From positions 27,983,756 to 28,047,755 of the forward strand of contig JAPTYO010000009.1 in assembly GCA_036873135.1 (NCBI GenBank): a stretch of 64,000 nt of DNA. The letters are read 5' to 3'. Origin of the DNA: Clarkia xantiana subsp. parviflora (Eukaryota > Streptophyta > Magnoliopsida > Myrtales > Onagraceae). Each line of letters begins with the position of its first letter. Position 1 is the stretch's first letter. Positions 35,506-46,584 of the stretch are shown here, piece after piece. The notes below the pieces were generated by a model that worked only from the letters and a program-made list of their open reading frames with translations, had not been told where the DNA came from and made no database searches. The position numbers and the translations under genes were made by a program.

Positions 35506-36600
35506 CATCCATGAAATAACGGAATTAGCAAGGAGAAATACTCCACCTGAGGTGGACTTACGATCATCCTTATCGCCACCATGGTCGGCGTCATTGAACC
35601 CAGACAATTCTAGCTTCCTACCATCATAGCACAATCCATAGTCGGCAGTACATTTTAGGTTTCAAATAATTCGTTTAACAGATCGTAAATGTTGATAACC
35701 AGGGTCTGTTTGGAAACGTGCTACTAGGCCCACAGCGTAACAGATATCCGACGAGTGCATTGCATGGCGTACATCGGACTACCAACCATACTGAGGAACT
35801 CTGCACTTTTCATCTATTCACGCTTTGCCTGGTCTTTCGGGCCATCACGCTTCGACAGTGCGCACCCATACACGATTGGCGTATCCACTGATTTGGCATC
35901 TTAGAGATTGAACCTTCTCAACAACTTGTTGATATAGGCTTCCTGGGAAAGTCATAATTTAGGAGCATCACGATCCCTAGCAATCTTAATGCCTGGGATG
36001 TACGTGGCTTCTCCCATGTCCTTCATCTCAAAAACAGATGCCAGCCAGGACTTTGATTCATTTCAATAACTCATGTCGTTCTCGGTAATGAGTATGTCAT
36101 CGACATACAAAGTCAAGATAACGTACTTAGACCCAGAGGTCTTTGTGTACACGCAGGGATCCTCATGAAGATTCATGAATCCGTTGGCAACGATTTCCTC
36201 ATGGAACCTGTGGTACCATTGGCGAGACGATTGTTTAAGACCATAGATCGACCTTTGGATTTTACAACTTTACGTTCGTTTCCAGGGGTAACGAAACCCT
36301 CTGGTTTCTCCATATAGATCTCTTCCTCCAGGTTTTCGTGAAGGAACGCGGTCTTAACATCCATTTGGTGCAGCTCCGGATCGAGGCTCGCAACCAGGGC
36401 CAAAATAACCCAGACTGTGGTGTAACGCACAGTCGGTGAGTATGTCTCATCAAAGTCCACTCTGTAGATTTGGTTATATCCTTTCGCAACCAATCGAGCT
36501 TTATATCGCTCAATGTTTCCATCAGCAGTGAGTTTCAATTTCAGAACCCACTTAGCTCCTATTGCTCCCGGTTAGCAGGCAAATCAACTAACGACCATAC
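35506..36600 (-). pseudogene. pol: Copia E reverse transcriptase and RNase H start
   Basis: The frame 36538-36173 shows ERYKARLVAKGYNQI, VDFDETYSPTVRYTT, LHQMDVKTAFLHENLEEEI and MEKPEGFVTPG, then loses frame where KLQRSIYGLKQ is expected. The remaining RT, including the DD box near 36105, is recognisable only piecemeal. RNase H begins at 35634 (MCYDGRKLELSGFNDADHGG, DDRKSTSGGVFLLANS) and ends abruptly. Confidence 0.8.
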
Positions 36601-36689
36601 CGAATTGGCTTTCATAGAGGCGATTTCTTCCTCCATTGCTTTCTTTCATTCCTTCGCTTGAGGTTTATCCAACGCTTGTTTAACCGTTA

Positions 36690-37400
36690 CCGGTTAATCA
36701 ACCGAAGTTAGAGTGAACAATTTACCCTTATCGATGGGATACTTCTTACGAGAAGTTCGGTGCTTTTGACTACGTCTAGGCTCAATATTCCCATCTTGAA
36801 TTTGAACTACACTCCAACTGGGGACAATGCTCCCACTCGGAACAATACTCTCACTGGGAACAAGGGGGGTTCTTGAACCTTCAACAACAACTTTTCTTCG
36901 ACGACATCTTGGTCTCGGAATTCTACCTCTGAGATGAATTCCATGGTTACTAGGACCAGGAACCAAATCAATCGTCCCACACCCACTGGTTATAACAGTT
37001 AGTTGTGGTATTATAGGATTCTCATCCTACGGTTCAGCAACGTGATGATCAGGTTCTACTTGATTCGCACTTGCAACAATAGTGATCTGCGTGGTCGGAT
37101 TGAATCCTCCCACTGGATTTATTATGAAAATTTCCCCATTCTCATTTACCCTGTCGTTCGCTGGTGTTGCCGCATCAAATCTCCCACTCGAAGTAAGTGG
37201 GACCTGAACATCATTATCCTGTTCTAGTTCAATTAAGACTTTATTTGTTTTGATGTAACCAAGCGTTGGAAATTCGCCCTCAAGGAATGTAACGTCTCTA
37301 GACTCATGTTCGACCACTCCACCATTCTCCCTAGCCTCCACAAACATGTATCCCTTAGAGTTTTATAAAGATACTTTTCAGTCCTCTAGCAACTTGCCGA
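36690..37400 (-). pseudogene. Copia E integrase C-terminal region and linker
   Basis: Minus-strand frames 37347-37027 (ESRDVTFLEGEFPTLGYIKT, QVPLTSSGRFDAA) and 36966-36694 (GRIPRPRCRRRKVV, TPLVPSESIVPSGS) align with the copia D linker at 45350-45850. They lie in different frames with stops between. Confidence 0.7.
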
Positions 37401-37778
37401 ATCGACTGTCGGTCTGATGCGTGTATGCTGCGAACCCCTAAGGTCACAGCCTGGTAAGATCCAACTCTTTACCAGTCCACATCTCATATGGTGTCGTTTC
37501 CTCCGATTTAGAAGGAATAAGGTTTACTACATGAGTAGTGGTCAACAACGCATCACCCTAGAAGGAGATTGGAAGTTGAGCTCACGATATCATGGTTCTA
37601 ACCATGTCTAGGAGTGTTTGATTACGTCATTTCGCCACACCGTTCCGTTGTGGCGTGTTAGGGATCGTCGTTTGACGGATAATCCCTATTTCATCACAAA
37701 ACTTGTTGAGATCATTAGAGAGATATTCTTCACCTCTATCAGTGCGCAAGGTTTTCACCTTTCGCTCCTATTGATTCT

Positions 37779-38477
37779 CTACGAGGTTGTGAAATATTTT
37801 GAAGCATTTATGGCCTCGGATTTAAGAGAAATCAAATGAGTAAACCCGAAACGGGTAAAGTCGTCAATGAAAGTTACGAAGTAACGTTTACCACCCGTAG
37901 CGGTAACATTCATGGGTCCACATACGTCGGAATGAATTAAATGCAATGGGTACTCGGCTCGTGGTGATTCGCCGAATGGTTTGCGGGTGGACTTTCCGGC
38001 TAGACAATCCTCACAATTTTTTTTCACCACGTGAGTTGCTCCGGGCAGAAGCCCTCTCTGAGCTAGAGTTTGTACTTTGTCATAGCCTATATGTTCTGAC
38101 CTCGTATGCCATCCGGCCGCATCAATCTCTGCTTCCCTGGATGACACTGAATACATTCTATTTGAACACCCATATCCATTTAAATCCATAACAATGAGAC
38201 CATTAGAGGAAAATGCTTGTCCATAAAAGACACTGCCTTTATTTATACGAACGAGGGAGTTCTCAAATGATAAAGCGAATCCATTATCCATAAGAGAAGT
38301 AACTGAAACAACATTCCTTCGAATTCTAGGATCAAAAAGGACATTTTCAAGGAGTAAGGTTATGCCATTACGCAAAGACAATCTGCAGTTCCCTATTCCT
38401 TCGACGGCAACTTGAGAGTTGTCGCCAATATATATCCTCTTAGAATCCTTCGGCATCTGTCTAAACATGGCAAACAA
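37779..38477 (-). pseudogene. pol: Copia E protease end, pre-integrase zinc finger and integrase start
   Basis: 232 open codons. LLLENVLFDPRIRRNVVSV is the protease C-terminal part. GAG_pre-integrase follows, with its histidine and cysteine pairs (WHTRSEHIGYD, NCEDCLAGKSTRK). Then the integrase core starts with IHSDVCGPMNVTA (first catalytic Asp kept) and FVTFIDDFTRFGFTHL. The frame breaks before the second catalytic Asp. Integrase remnants continue to about 37400 in other frames. Confidence 0.8.
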
Positions 38478-38830
38478 TCCCTTTTCGTTGGTTATGTGCT
38501 TCGTCGCACATGAGTCAATAATCCAGGAAGGATTTGAATCAGTTTACATGACATATGAGGAAACTAGTGCTTCCTTAACATATCCAACGTCGCATACCTT
38601 GACAGCATGCGATTTGCTATGACCAGCTCCGTCACCGATACGGCGAGGGCAGGAGTCCCTGCGAACTATCTCAGATTTTAACTGGAGATTGCCTTATTTA
38701 GACTTTGTTGACGTTTTACCGTCAACAGCCTGTTGTTTCTTCCCCATGTTCCTCCATTTCCTCTTCTACCTGGCAGGTTGTCCTGGCATTTTGGTTTCTC
38801 TCGTAACCGTAGCCGGAAATAGATATGAGT

Positions 38831-40265
38831 TTAGTCCTTAGCACATGGTGTAGACACTATTAGTGAAAATTAGGAGAGAGAGTAGTCATTAGCTTACATC
38901 TTCCCTTGATAGTTTTCCAAGAAGCTCTCATTGCTTGTTGAAGAAGGAGCTTATGGAGGTGTAAATTTGGAGTAGTCACATCATACTTGACATCAATTAA
39001 ATTCGGGCCAAGCTTGAGATGGAAGTCGACGGCGCGTGGTGGGAAGAATGGCGGCGCGTGCGGCGCGTGGAGCTCCGGTGAAGGCGTGTGACAATTCGGA
39101 CTCACTTCGTGTTGGTGAGTCTGATTCCGTACATGGCTGGACATTTTGTGACTTCGTTTGGCCTTGATTCAATCTTCAAATCACTATGTGCTTAGTCACC
39201 TTAACATGCATACAAGGTGTTTGATGAAATTCATTAGAATACTTAGCCCCAAATCGGCCAAAAATTTTCTAAGTGCTGAAAATTTTAGAAAAGTGCAAAT
39301 GAATCGTTACACTTCCCTTATGCATAGTATTCATTGCCGACATGTTGCTCCATGCCTTAGCTGTTGTTTTAGTATGCTTAATGTTGACGATCGGTAGTTG
39401 TTCGTACATGGTCGTTAATGGTTGTATGTTGGTAGTGATAACTTAGGCAATGTGTGTTGAGCATCATGTATTGATCGTCGGTCGTTGTCTGAAAACATGC
39501 TAAAACACTTAGAAAATATTTCAATAATATCTAGTGCTTTGTTACCATTGATGTCGTCATATGATTCTTGTCGACCGCCGGCATAGAAACACTTAGAAAA
39601 TATTTCGTAGTAGTTGATGTTTACCACTTGATGTATGTTATCCGTCATCATGCTAGTATATTTGGAGAATGCTCCTAGATAATTGATTCCATGCCGCTTG
39701 TTGATTGTTGACACCAAGGAAATACTTAGACAATATTTTCTGACGGTTGGTTTCTTGTCGCGTATAGTCCCATGTCGTAAGCGAAATACTTAGAAAATAT
39801 TTCAGCCATATTTTGCTGCATGCCGACACCTTGTCGTACGTTGATATTTGATAGTATACTGACAGCTTGTTGTATGTCGACACGTAATAGCATGTTGATA
39901 GTTAGTAGGATGCTGACATCTAGTAGCATGCTGATAGCTTGCAATATGCTGACTGTCATCCTGAGCAAAACACTTAGAAAATATTTCGCCCTTGTAATCA
40001 TGTATGTTGCGAGCATGAGCTTGATGTCGACATGTAAGCCAATATATTGAGAGGTTTGCCCCCCTTGCATGATGATTGTTACTTGTTGCACGAAGACTAT
40101 TAAGTCATTGCGTACATAGTTATCTCACATGGAGCGTTCATTGCATAGATGTTTGTATAAGTGTTGGATGCGTGCTCGTGCACTGATTGGATTGTCGGTT
40201 GTACTTTTTAGAATACCACACATCGCTGTCATCTTCGTGTACTTAGCCTTTTCACAGCTATTAAT
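38831..40265. other. Remnant G, 5' part: GC-rich patch and dispersed 17-bp motif
   Basis: A short GC-rich patch (about 39030-39075, GGCGCGTG words) is followed by about 1 kb in which CACTTAGAAAATATTTC or close variants occur five times at irregular spacing (about 39507, 39590, 39722, 39787, 39971), with a reverse-oriented relative near 39261. GATAGCATGCTGAC-type words also recur. No coding frame is supported. By position it is the upstream region of the gene at 40266. Confidence 0.5.
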
Positions 40266-41120
40266 ATGAGTAAGTCTTCTATCCCCATTCCGAGAGTGAC
40301 ACTATGTTCGGATACCGATGATGAGTTGGATGTCGACATAGTTGAGCCGGATGTCGACGTTGTCGAGTCGTTGGGCACTATACCGGGTGTGGAGGCCGAA
40401 GTCGTCGTAAAACCTCCTGTTTTCCCCAAAGTCATAAAGGTTAAGGAAACAGGTGTGAGTTACTTCACCAACCAGATTGATGAAGCTATGTTCGACTTAT
40501 ATGCATCTTGTTGTGGACTTGATCCAGTGCTGGAAGGTATACTGCCTTACGACGTGTTACCCAGCGTCAAACAGGGGCAAGCCACTGTACCTCCCGATGA
40601 CTTGACCGCAGTTTACACTTCACAGATTAGGGAAGGCTTGCGTTTTCCTTATTGTCCTGATTTGATAGACCTTTTTCGTTACTATCGAATCACGCCCTTG
40701 TATCTTTCTCCCGCTGGCTTTCGAGTGTGGAGTTGCTTCCGGGTGCTATTTCATAGGCAGTCTTGGCACTATTCCACTACCCTTTTCCGCTGTTTCTATC
40801 AGATGTTGTGTCCGGACATGACGGGACTATGCGGTATGAAGATGCGTTGGCCCAACTTGCAAGACAGGGGTTTCAAGCAACTTGGGCTTGGGGACGCCGA
40901 GTGGGATTACAGACAGCGACTAGCTGCTCCGGCTGATCGCTCGGGTCCTCATTGGCGACATCATTATTTCTTCGTGTGCGATGTCGGCACAAATTGGGAA
41001 GTTGAGAAAGTTGAGAGAGCTGTGATGGACTCTTGCCAAGTTTTGAGGTCGATTCCACCTGGGACACCTCGGGTTGCACTTCACAGACCTCGATCCTCGA
41101 ACCCCGAACTGACTTGGGCT
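40266..41120 (+). CDS. Transposase_28-like gene of remnant G, 3'-truncated
   Basis: It starts at ATG 40266 (MSKSSIPIPRVTLCSDTDD), with an acidic, Val-rich N-terminus. Residues about 115-240 contain the family domain: REGLRFPYCPDLIDLFRYYRI, GFRVWSCFRVLFHRQSWHY, TTLFRCFYQ, HWRHHYFFVCD. This aligns with the gypsy-1 antisense gene (WVGFRVLCHWYSWKY, HWAKHYFFITD). After about residue 285 the frame runs to 41291 through sequence that resembles a Tat LTR, so the true C-terminal half (linker, coiled coil) has been lost. The open N-terminal part is longer and better kept than in the 61771 copy. Confidence 0.7.
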
Positions 41121-41654
41121 CTTACCTCAGTCTTCTATACACCAGGTCCTGCAAAACGGGCAATAACCAGCATGGAGAGGGGGGTGGCGCTGGTTGAGCC
41201 CTCTCCGATGCTAAAGTCAGGGTCTAGAGAGAGAAAGTGTATAGAGAGAGGTCAGAGCACAAATAGCCAATTTGGGAGAGTTTCGAGTTAACTTGTCAAA
41301 TGAGAGGTCTAGGTCCCTATTTATAGGAGACCCGATAACCATACCTGGTTTTATGCGATTCAATGTCGGTTTACAGGAAAACACTTATCGACATCGAGGT
41401 TGGCTATGTGCGCACTGGCTTCTCATACTTAGTAAAAATAGGGGTAAGCGCGCGGTACTAGTCGGCAGTCTGGACCATGCCGACATCCGACATGGTCCGG
41501 ATTGCCTTATGGAAATCCGGAAGTCCCGGTCCGGGTGCTGCGAGCATCTGGACCGTTTTGACCCGGGTGACTTCGGTAAAATCCGTTTGTGGTTTTGACG
41601 TGTTTGCGAGGTCCGAAACGTAAATACGAACCCGAATTTGACAGATATCCAACA
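41120..41654 (-). repeat. Tat-type LTR fragment of remnant G
   Basis: It shares TCCTGCAAAA, CTCTCCGATGCT and a TATAAATA box (minus strand, 41325-41318) in the same order as the gypsy-2 LTR. On the minus strand it starts TGTTGGATATCTG at 41654. The inner ~100 bp expected before TCCTGCAAAA are missing, which is where the 40266 gene runs in. Confidence 0.6.
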
Positions 41655-41725
41655 GTAACTATATATCTATAAGTTGGAAAATAAGGATAGGTTCATAATA
41701 TAATATTGTAAAAGATATTGACTAT

Positions 41726-41773
<48 letters not shown>

Positions 41774-43285
41774 ATAGGGATAATATATATTGATAGATTT
41801 AGTTACTATAAAAGATTAAGAAAATATATTGTCTACATCTTATAGATAGAATATATATATATATATGTATGCCGAATATTTTAGGTATATATATCTATTG
41901 TTGATTAATTTACATCTTATAGATAGAATCTTGACAATATTTATATATATATATATTTAAATATGCCGAATTATATATATATATTAGCAATATTGAAAAT
42001 TATTTTAAATAAATAATATTTCTTGGTGGCTAAGTTAAGTTTTTAGTGGACTTTAAAACCCTACTTAGCCCACAAGACATATTTCGGTCGAACCCTAGGG
42101 TTTATGGGCCGGTCCAATTGCTAAACCGGAGCGGGTAAAAACCAATCCGGGTTTTCTTAATCGGGTCGACCTAGTCGGGTCGGGTCGAACCGTAGTAACT
42201 AAATTGAACCTAACCTAACCGGTTTTGAGTGATAAAGCAAACCACAATCTTATTTTATTGAATCGTTTCTGACCAAACCGGATTTTTAAAATCGGACTTG
42301 AACCGGATTTTAAATTAGACCGAACCAATTTTTTTTTTAAATTTCTCGGATATTTTAAAAATGTTCAATAAAATAGGATGTCAAATTTTAAATAAAAAAT
42401 GTTTTTGAACTTTAAATTTAGCCTAAAAAGTGCTCTTAGGGTTTGCGTTTTAACACGTTTTTCGGTTAAAACCCTAATACCTAGTTTCGATTATGGGGAT
42501 GTATCTCGGATATGCATGTTTTTTGGACTGAATTAAATTAGTGGGCTGAATTGCAATTGTTTACTTTCTGCTACATATATATTAGAACTGTCGTCTTGAC
42601 TCAGTCAAGCTAGCTGGATATTAATTGCGAGCATTGAGCTCTGGGATTTAAATATTGCGCAATAAGATAGACATGCTATGCTGATTGAAAGTGCCTAGAT
42701 TCCATGTCTAGAAATGTCGCATGATTGATTGTAAGCATGAATTGCAAAACAACCCCTAATGTTTTCAAAACTGAAAATTCATGTCGCCAATTATGCATGA
42801 TTTGTGCGGATGATGCATGTTTTGACACATATGCTAGGATGTTCAAGGATAGAAAGCATGTGATAATTTACTTTACATAGAATTATATATGCTAGGAACA
42901 TAAGACGCATGACGCGTAAGCATGTTTTGGTTTGTTCGATTTTTATAGCATAATATGGTATTATGCATGCGTAAATTATCAGATAATTCCTTTTAAAATT
43001 ATAAGGGCCTTGGGAAAGCCAAGATCGGGTATACTTGTTTGAAAATTCTCGTTCCGGTAATTTGCAATATAATGACCGTTTTCAAAAGACCGATCTATTG
43101 AATTGAACACGACGATGGTGTGAATTCTTCCACGACACCCCCTTCCCTCGGTTTACTGACGGTCGGTTTGGTTTAGTGACTGAAGGATCACTATTTGTCG
43201 TATTCCATCCTAATAGATAATCCGATGTTTGCAATTCTGTCAAAATGTTGTTGTCCTCCCACCTTAAACTATTATCAATGAATAT
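41655..43285 (+). other. Untranslated leader of copia D
   Basis: Collinear with the C leader from TATCTATAAGTTGGAAA onward. It contains AT repeats (41731-41771, 41940-41985), CGGTT-type words (42120-42330), GATTATGGGGATGTATCTC (about 42490) and the TTGGGAAAGCCAAGATCGG hairpin (43010-43028). Confidence 0.75.
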
Positions 43286-43939
43286 ATGGCATTATAATGT
43301 GAATCTGAGCTATTAGTTGAGACGAATTATGACTCGTGGAGCAAACACGTCATTACGATCTTGGAAGGACAAGGTCTGAGTGACCACATTCAAATAACCA
43401 TGAATTACCCGAATGCCGGATTAACCAAAGATCTAGCATTCGCCCAATTTAAGTGGGAGCAAGATGACAAGAACGCAAAAGAGATAATACTGTCTGAGAT
43501 GTCAGAGGATGTCTATAACCTTTATAAGGATGATCCGACATGAAAGGACATCTGGGATGCCCTCTTTCTGAAATATGGAAGTGGCATGGCAGTTACTCTG
43601 CACCGACTTATACCGGCACTAGAAACCTGTCTGAAGAACAACAGTAAAAGCATACTTGAAAAAGTATACGATCTTCTTCGCCTATTCAAGCCATTGGAAG
43701 ATGACAGTCAGATGGCTGAATGGGATAAAATTCAGGCCATAATAGGGATTCTCCCAAAGTATTGGAGAGCAACCAAGACTATATTGACTGTTAGCAATTC
43801 CGTGCTTGATCTTGCATCTGTCCTGAAACTAATCGAGATGGAACAGGCTCGATTAAATTCGGTGTCGAAAGAACCGAAACCGGCAGGACAAGCTGGTCGT
43901 AAGAAAAGGAAATTCAGGAACAAGGGAAAGAAACAATAG
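43286..43939 (+). pseudogene. gag: Copia D Gag
   Basis: ATG at 43286 is in frame with the whole region but meets TAA at codon 4. It then reads ELLVETNYDSWSKHV, LEGQGLSDHI, WEQDDKNAKEIILSEMSEDV, a TGA where Trp is expected (WKDIWDALF), and on through the UBN2-type Gag core (LEKVYDLLRLFKPLEDDS, IQAIIGILPKYW) to a basic tail KKRKFRNKGKKQ. TAG at 43937 sits where copia E has a Gln codon, before AVDSK. Three nonsense changes and no frameshift suggest simple point decay. A CCHC knuckle is not evident. Confidence 0.8.
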
Positions 43940-44690
43940 GCAGTCGACAGTAAAACGTTGACTACGCCTAAACAAGGCAGTCCCAGATTAAAATCTGAGA
44001 TAGTTTGCGGGAATTCCAGCCCACGCCGAATAAGCGATGGTGCATGTTCCAGCAATTCGTATCCTGAAAAGGTATGCGAATTCAGTTATATAGAGGAAGC
44101 TTTAGTTTCCTCAATTGTCATGTTAACTGACTCAAATCCTTCTTGGATTCTTGATTCGGGTGCAATGGACCACAGCCAACGACAAAGAACTATTTGCCAA
44201 GTTTAAACGATTGCCGAGGGATTCTAAAAGGATATACATTGGCGACAACTCACAAGTTGAAGTCATATGGGTAGGAACTTGCAAATTGCCAATGGGCAAT
44301 GGCAAATCCTTACTTCTAGAAAATGTGCTTTTTGCTCCTAGAATCCGTAGAAATGTTGTTTATGTTTCTGCTCTTATGAATAAGAACTTTGTTTTATCAT
44401 TCGAGAGATTCTTGGTCCGGATAAATAAAGAGGATACTTTATTTGGATATGCCTTTTCTTATAATGGTTTATTTATCATGGATTTACATGGAAATGTAAA
44501 TTCATATATAATGTATGCTATGTCATCCAAAGAAGCAGAAAATGATGCGACCGGATGGCATTCACGGCTTGGACATATAGGCTATGACAGAGTTCAATCG
44601 TTAGCAAGACGAGGGCTTTTGCCCGGAACGAACAGTGTGGTAAAACACACTTGTTATGACTGTCTAGCTGGAAAATCCACCGCAAGCCAT
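43940..44690 (+). pseudogene. pol: Copia D protease and pre-integrase domain
   Basis: The aspartic protease motif is WILDSGAMDH (44140-44170). A shift there moves to the 44151 frame: KRIYIGDNSQVEV, LLLENVLFAPRIRRNVVYV, LSFERFLVRINKED. The GAG_pre-integrase zinc-binding region follows: WHSRLGHIGYDRVQSLARRG and TCYDCLAGKST. The frame breaks again near 44688, before KPFGEAKRAE. Confidence 0.82.
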
Positions 44691-45960
44691 TCGGTGAAGC
44701 AAAACGAGCAGAAATTCCATTGCAAATAATCCATTCCAATGTATGTGGACCAATGAACGTAACTGCAAGAAATGGAAAGCGATACTTCGTAACTTTCATT
44801 GACGACTACACCCGATTCGGGTTTACTCATTTGATTACTCGTAAATTTGAAGCTATAGATTTCTTTAAAAGCTTTCTAAAGCTCGTGGAGAATCAACATG
44901 AGCGCAAGAGGTGGAGAATATCTCTATAATGAGTTTGATAAGTTATGCAAAGAAAGTGGGATCGCCCGTCAAATGACGATCCCCAACACACCACAACAGA
45001 ATGGTGTGGTTGAACGTCGTAATCGGACTCTCCTAGACATGGTAAGAACCATGATGTCACAAGCACAATTACCAATTTCTTATTGGGGAGATGCATTGCT
45101 TGTTTCCACTCATGTTGTAAACCTTGTCCCATCAAAAGCAGTTAACACAACACCGTATGAGCTATGGACTAGTAGAGAGTTAAATCTTACCAGGCTGCGA
45201 CCTTGGGGATGCGCAGCTTATACATATACAACTGACAGTCGTTTTGGCAAGTTAGGCCCCAAAGGACTTAAAAGTATCTTCATAAGATACTCTGAGAACT
45301 CAAAAGGTTATGTATTTGTGTCAGACCTAGAAAATGGTAGTGTATATGAACTTGAGTCCAGAGACGTCACTTTTCTTGAGGACGAATTTTCATCGCTACG
45401 AGAGATAAAAACAGACGAAGTTCTGACTGAACTGGAACATGATGACGATGATTCTCAGGTCCCACTTTCTTCGAGTGGGAGATTTGGTACAGCAACAAGT
45501 AATTTGGTTAATGAGGACGAAATCCCCATTATAAATCTAGTTGGTGAGCTCACTCCCCCCCCCCCCCTCCCCTCCCCCCAAACACAAATCACTATTGCTG
45601 GCAATGCGAATCAAGTAGCACCTGAAAATCATGGTACACAACTACCTATTATTCCCATGATTTCAAGTGGGAGTAGGATGATCACTTCAGTTCTAGGTCC
45701 TAGCGATCAAAGAACTAATCTCGAAGGTGAAATCCCGAGACGAAGGGGTCGTCCTAAGAAAGTTGTAGCTCAAAGTTCTAGTTCCATCATTATTCCAAGT
45801 GGGAGTATGGACCAGAATCTAAATGGGACGAATGAGCCTAGACGCGGTTAAAGGCAACACACTTCTCCTAAGAAGTATCCCATTGAGAGAGGCAAAATAT
45901 TCACTCTCACGTTTGTTGATGAACCGGTTACGGTTAAACAAGCGATGGAAGGACCCTAAG
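44691..45960 (+). pseudogene. pol: Copia D integrase, catalytic residues lost
   Basis: The frame 44720-44929 has IIHSNVCGPMN, where the first catalytic Asp of HSDVCGP is Asn, then YFVTFIDDYTRFGFTHL. Around 44895 a deletion removes the region before GGEY. The expected SDRGGEY appears as SARGGEY, so the second Asp is lost too. From 44898 the frame is open for 317 codons: NTPQQNGVVERRNRTLLDM retains the catalytic Glu, followed by SYWGDALLVSTHVVN, the integrase C-terminal fold (LRPWGCAAY, GPKGLKSIFIRYS) and a polar linker with a Pro run (ELTPPPPLP). Integration activity is not expected. Confidence 0.85.
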
Positions 45961-46580
45961 CAAAGGAATGGAGAAAAGCAATGGAGGATGAAATCGCCTC
46001 AATGAAAGCTAATTTAGTATGGTCTTTAGTTGATTTACCTGCTAACCGCAGAGCAATAGGAGCCAAGTGGGTATTGAAACTCAAACTCACTGCTGATGGA
46101 GAAGTCGAGCGATACAAAACTCGACTGGTTGCGAAAGGATATACCCAAATTCATGGAGTGGACTTTGATGAAATATACTCACCAATTGTGCGTTACACCA
46201 CAGTAAGGGCCATCCTTGCCCTAGTTGCATGTCTCGATCTAGAGCTGCACCAAAAGGATGTTAAGACCGCATTGCTCCATGGAAACTTGGAGGAAGAGAT
46301 CTATATGGAGCAGCCAGAGGGTTTTATTACTCCTGGCAAAGAATGTAAAGTCTCCAAACTCCAAAGGTCTATTTACGGTCTTAAACAGTCGTCTCGGCAA
46401 TGGTATCGCAGATTCAACGAGGAAATCGTCGGAAACAGATTTGTGAATCTTCACGAGGATCCTTGCGTATACACTAAGACCTATGGTCTAAGTATATCAT
46501 CATAAAACTATATGACATACTCATTGCTGCGAACGACGTGAGTTTCATGAACAAATCTATTCCTGGTTAGCGTCAGCATT
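45961..46580 (+). pseudogene. pol: Copia D reverse transcriptase, active site deleted
   Basis: The open frame 45981-46505 carries the full N-terminal RT: EDEIASMKANLVWSLVDLP, AIGAKWVLKLKLTADGEVE, AKGYTQIHGVDFDEIYSP, LHQKDVKTALLHGNLEEEI, QRSIYGLKQSSRQWYRRF. Immediately after, where C and B read LYVDD or LYMDD, a short deletion leaves only LYDILIAANDV, so both catalytic Asp residues of the box are not preserved in frame. Frame is lost until 46585. Confidence 0.87.
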
Positions 46581-46584
46581 TGAG

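Larger units (their letters stand above)
35506..38830 (-). mobile_element. Copia E internal fragment
   Basis: Minus-strand copia coding region from a Gag C-terminal remnant (about 38700-38800) through protease, integrase, RT and the start of RNase H. RNase H is cut after ISWM at 35506 by the LTR on the left. The right border with remnant G, about 38830, is approximate. Both ends and all LTRs of E are missing. Confidence 0.75.

Noticed and set aside
43940..45851. Copia D pol as a functional polyprotein with programmed frameshifts
   Set aside because: The shifts coincide with short deletions that remove conserved residues, and relatives E and C read through at those places, so they are mutations.
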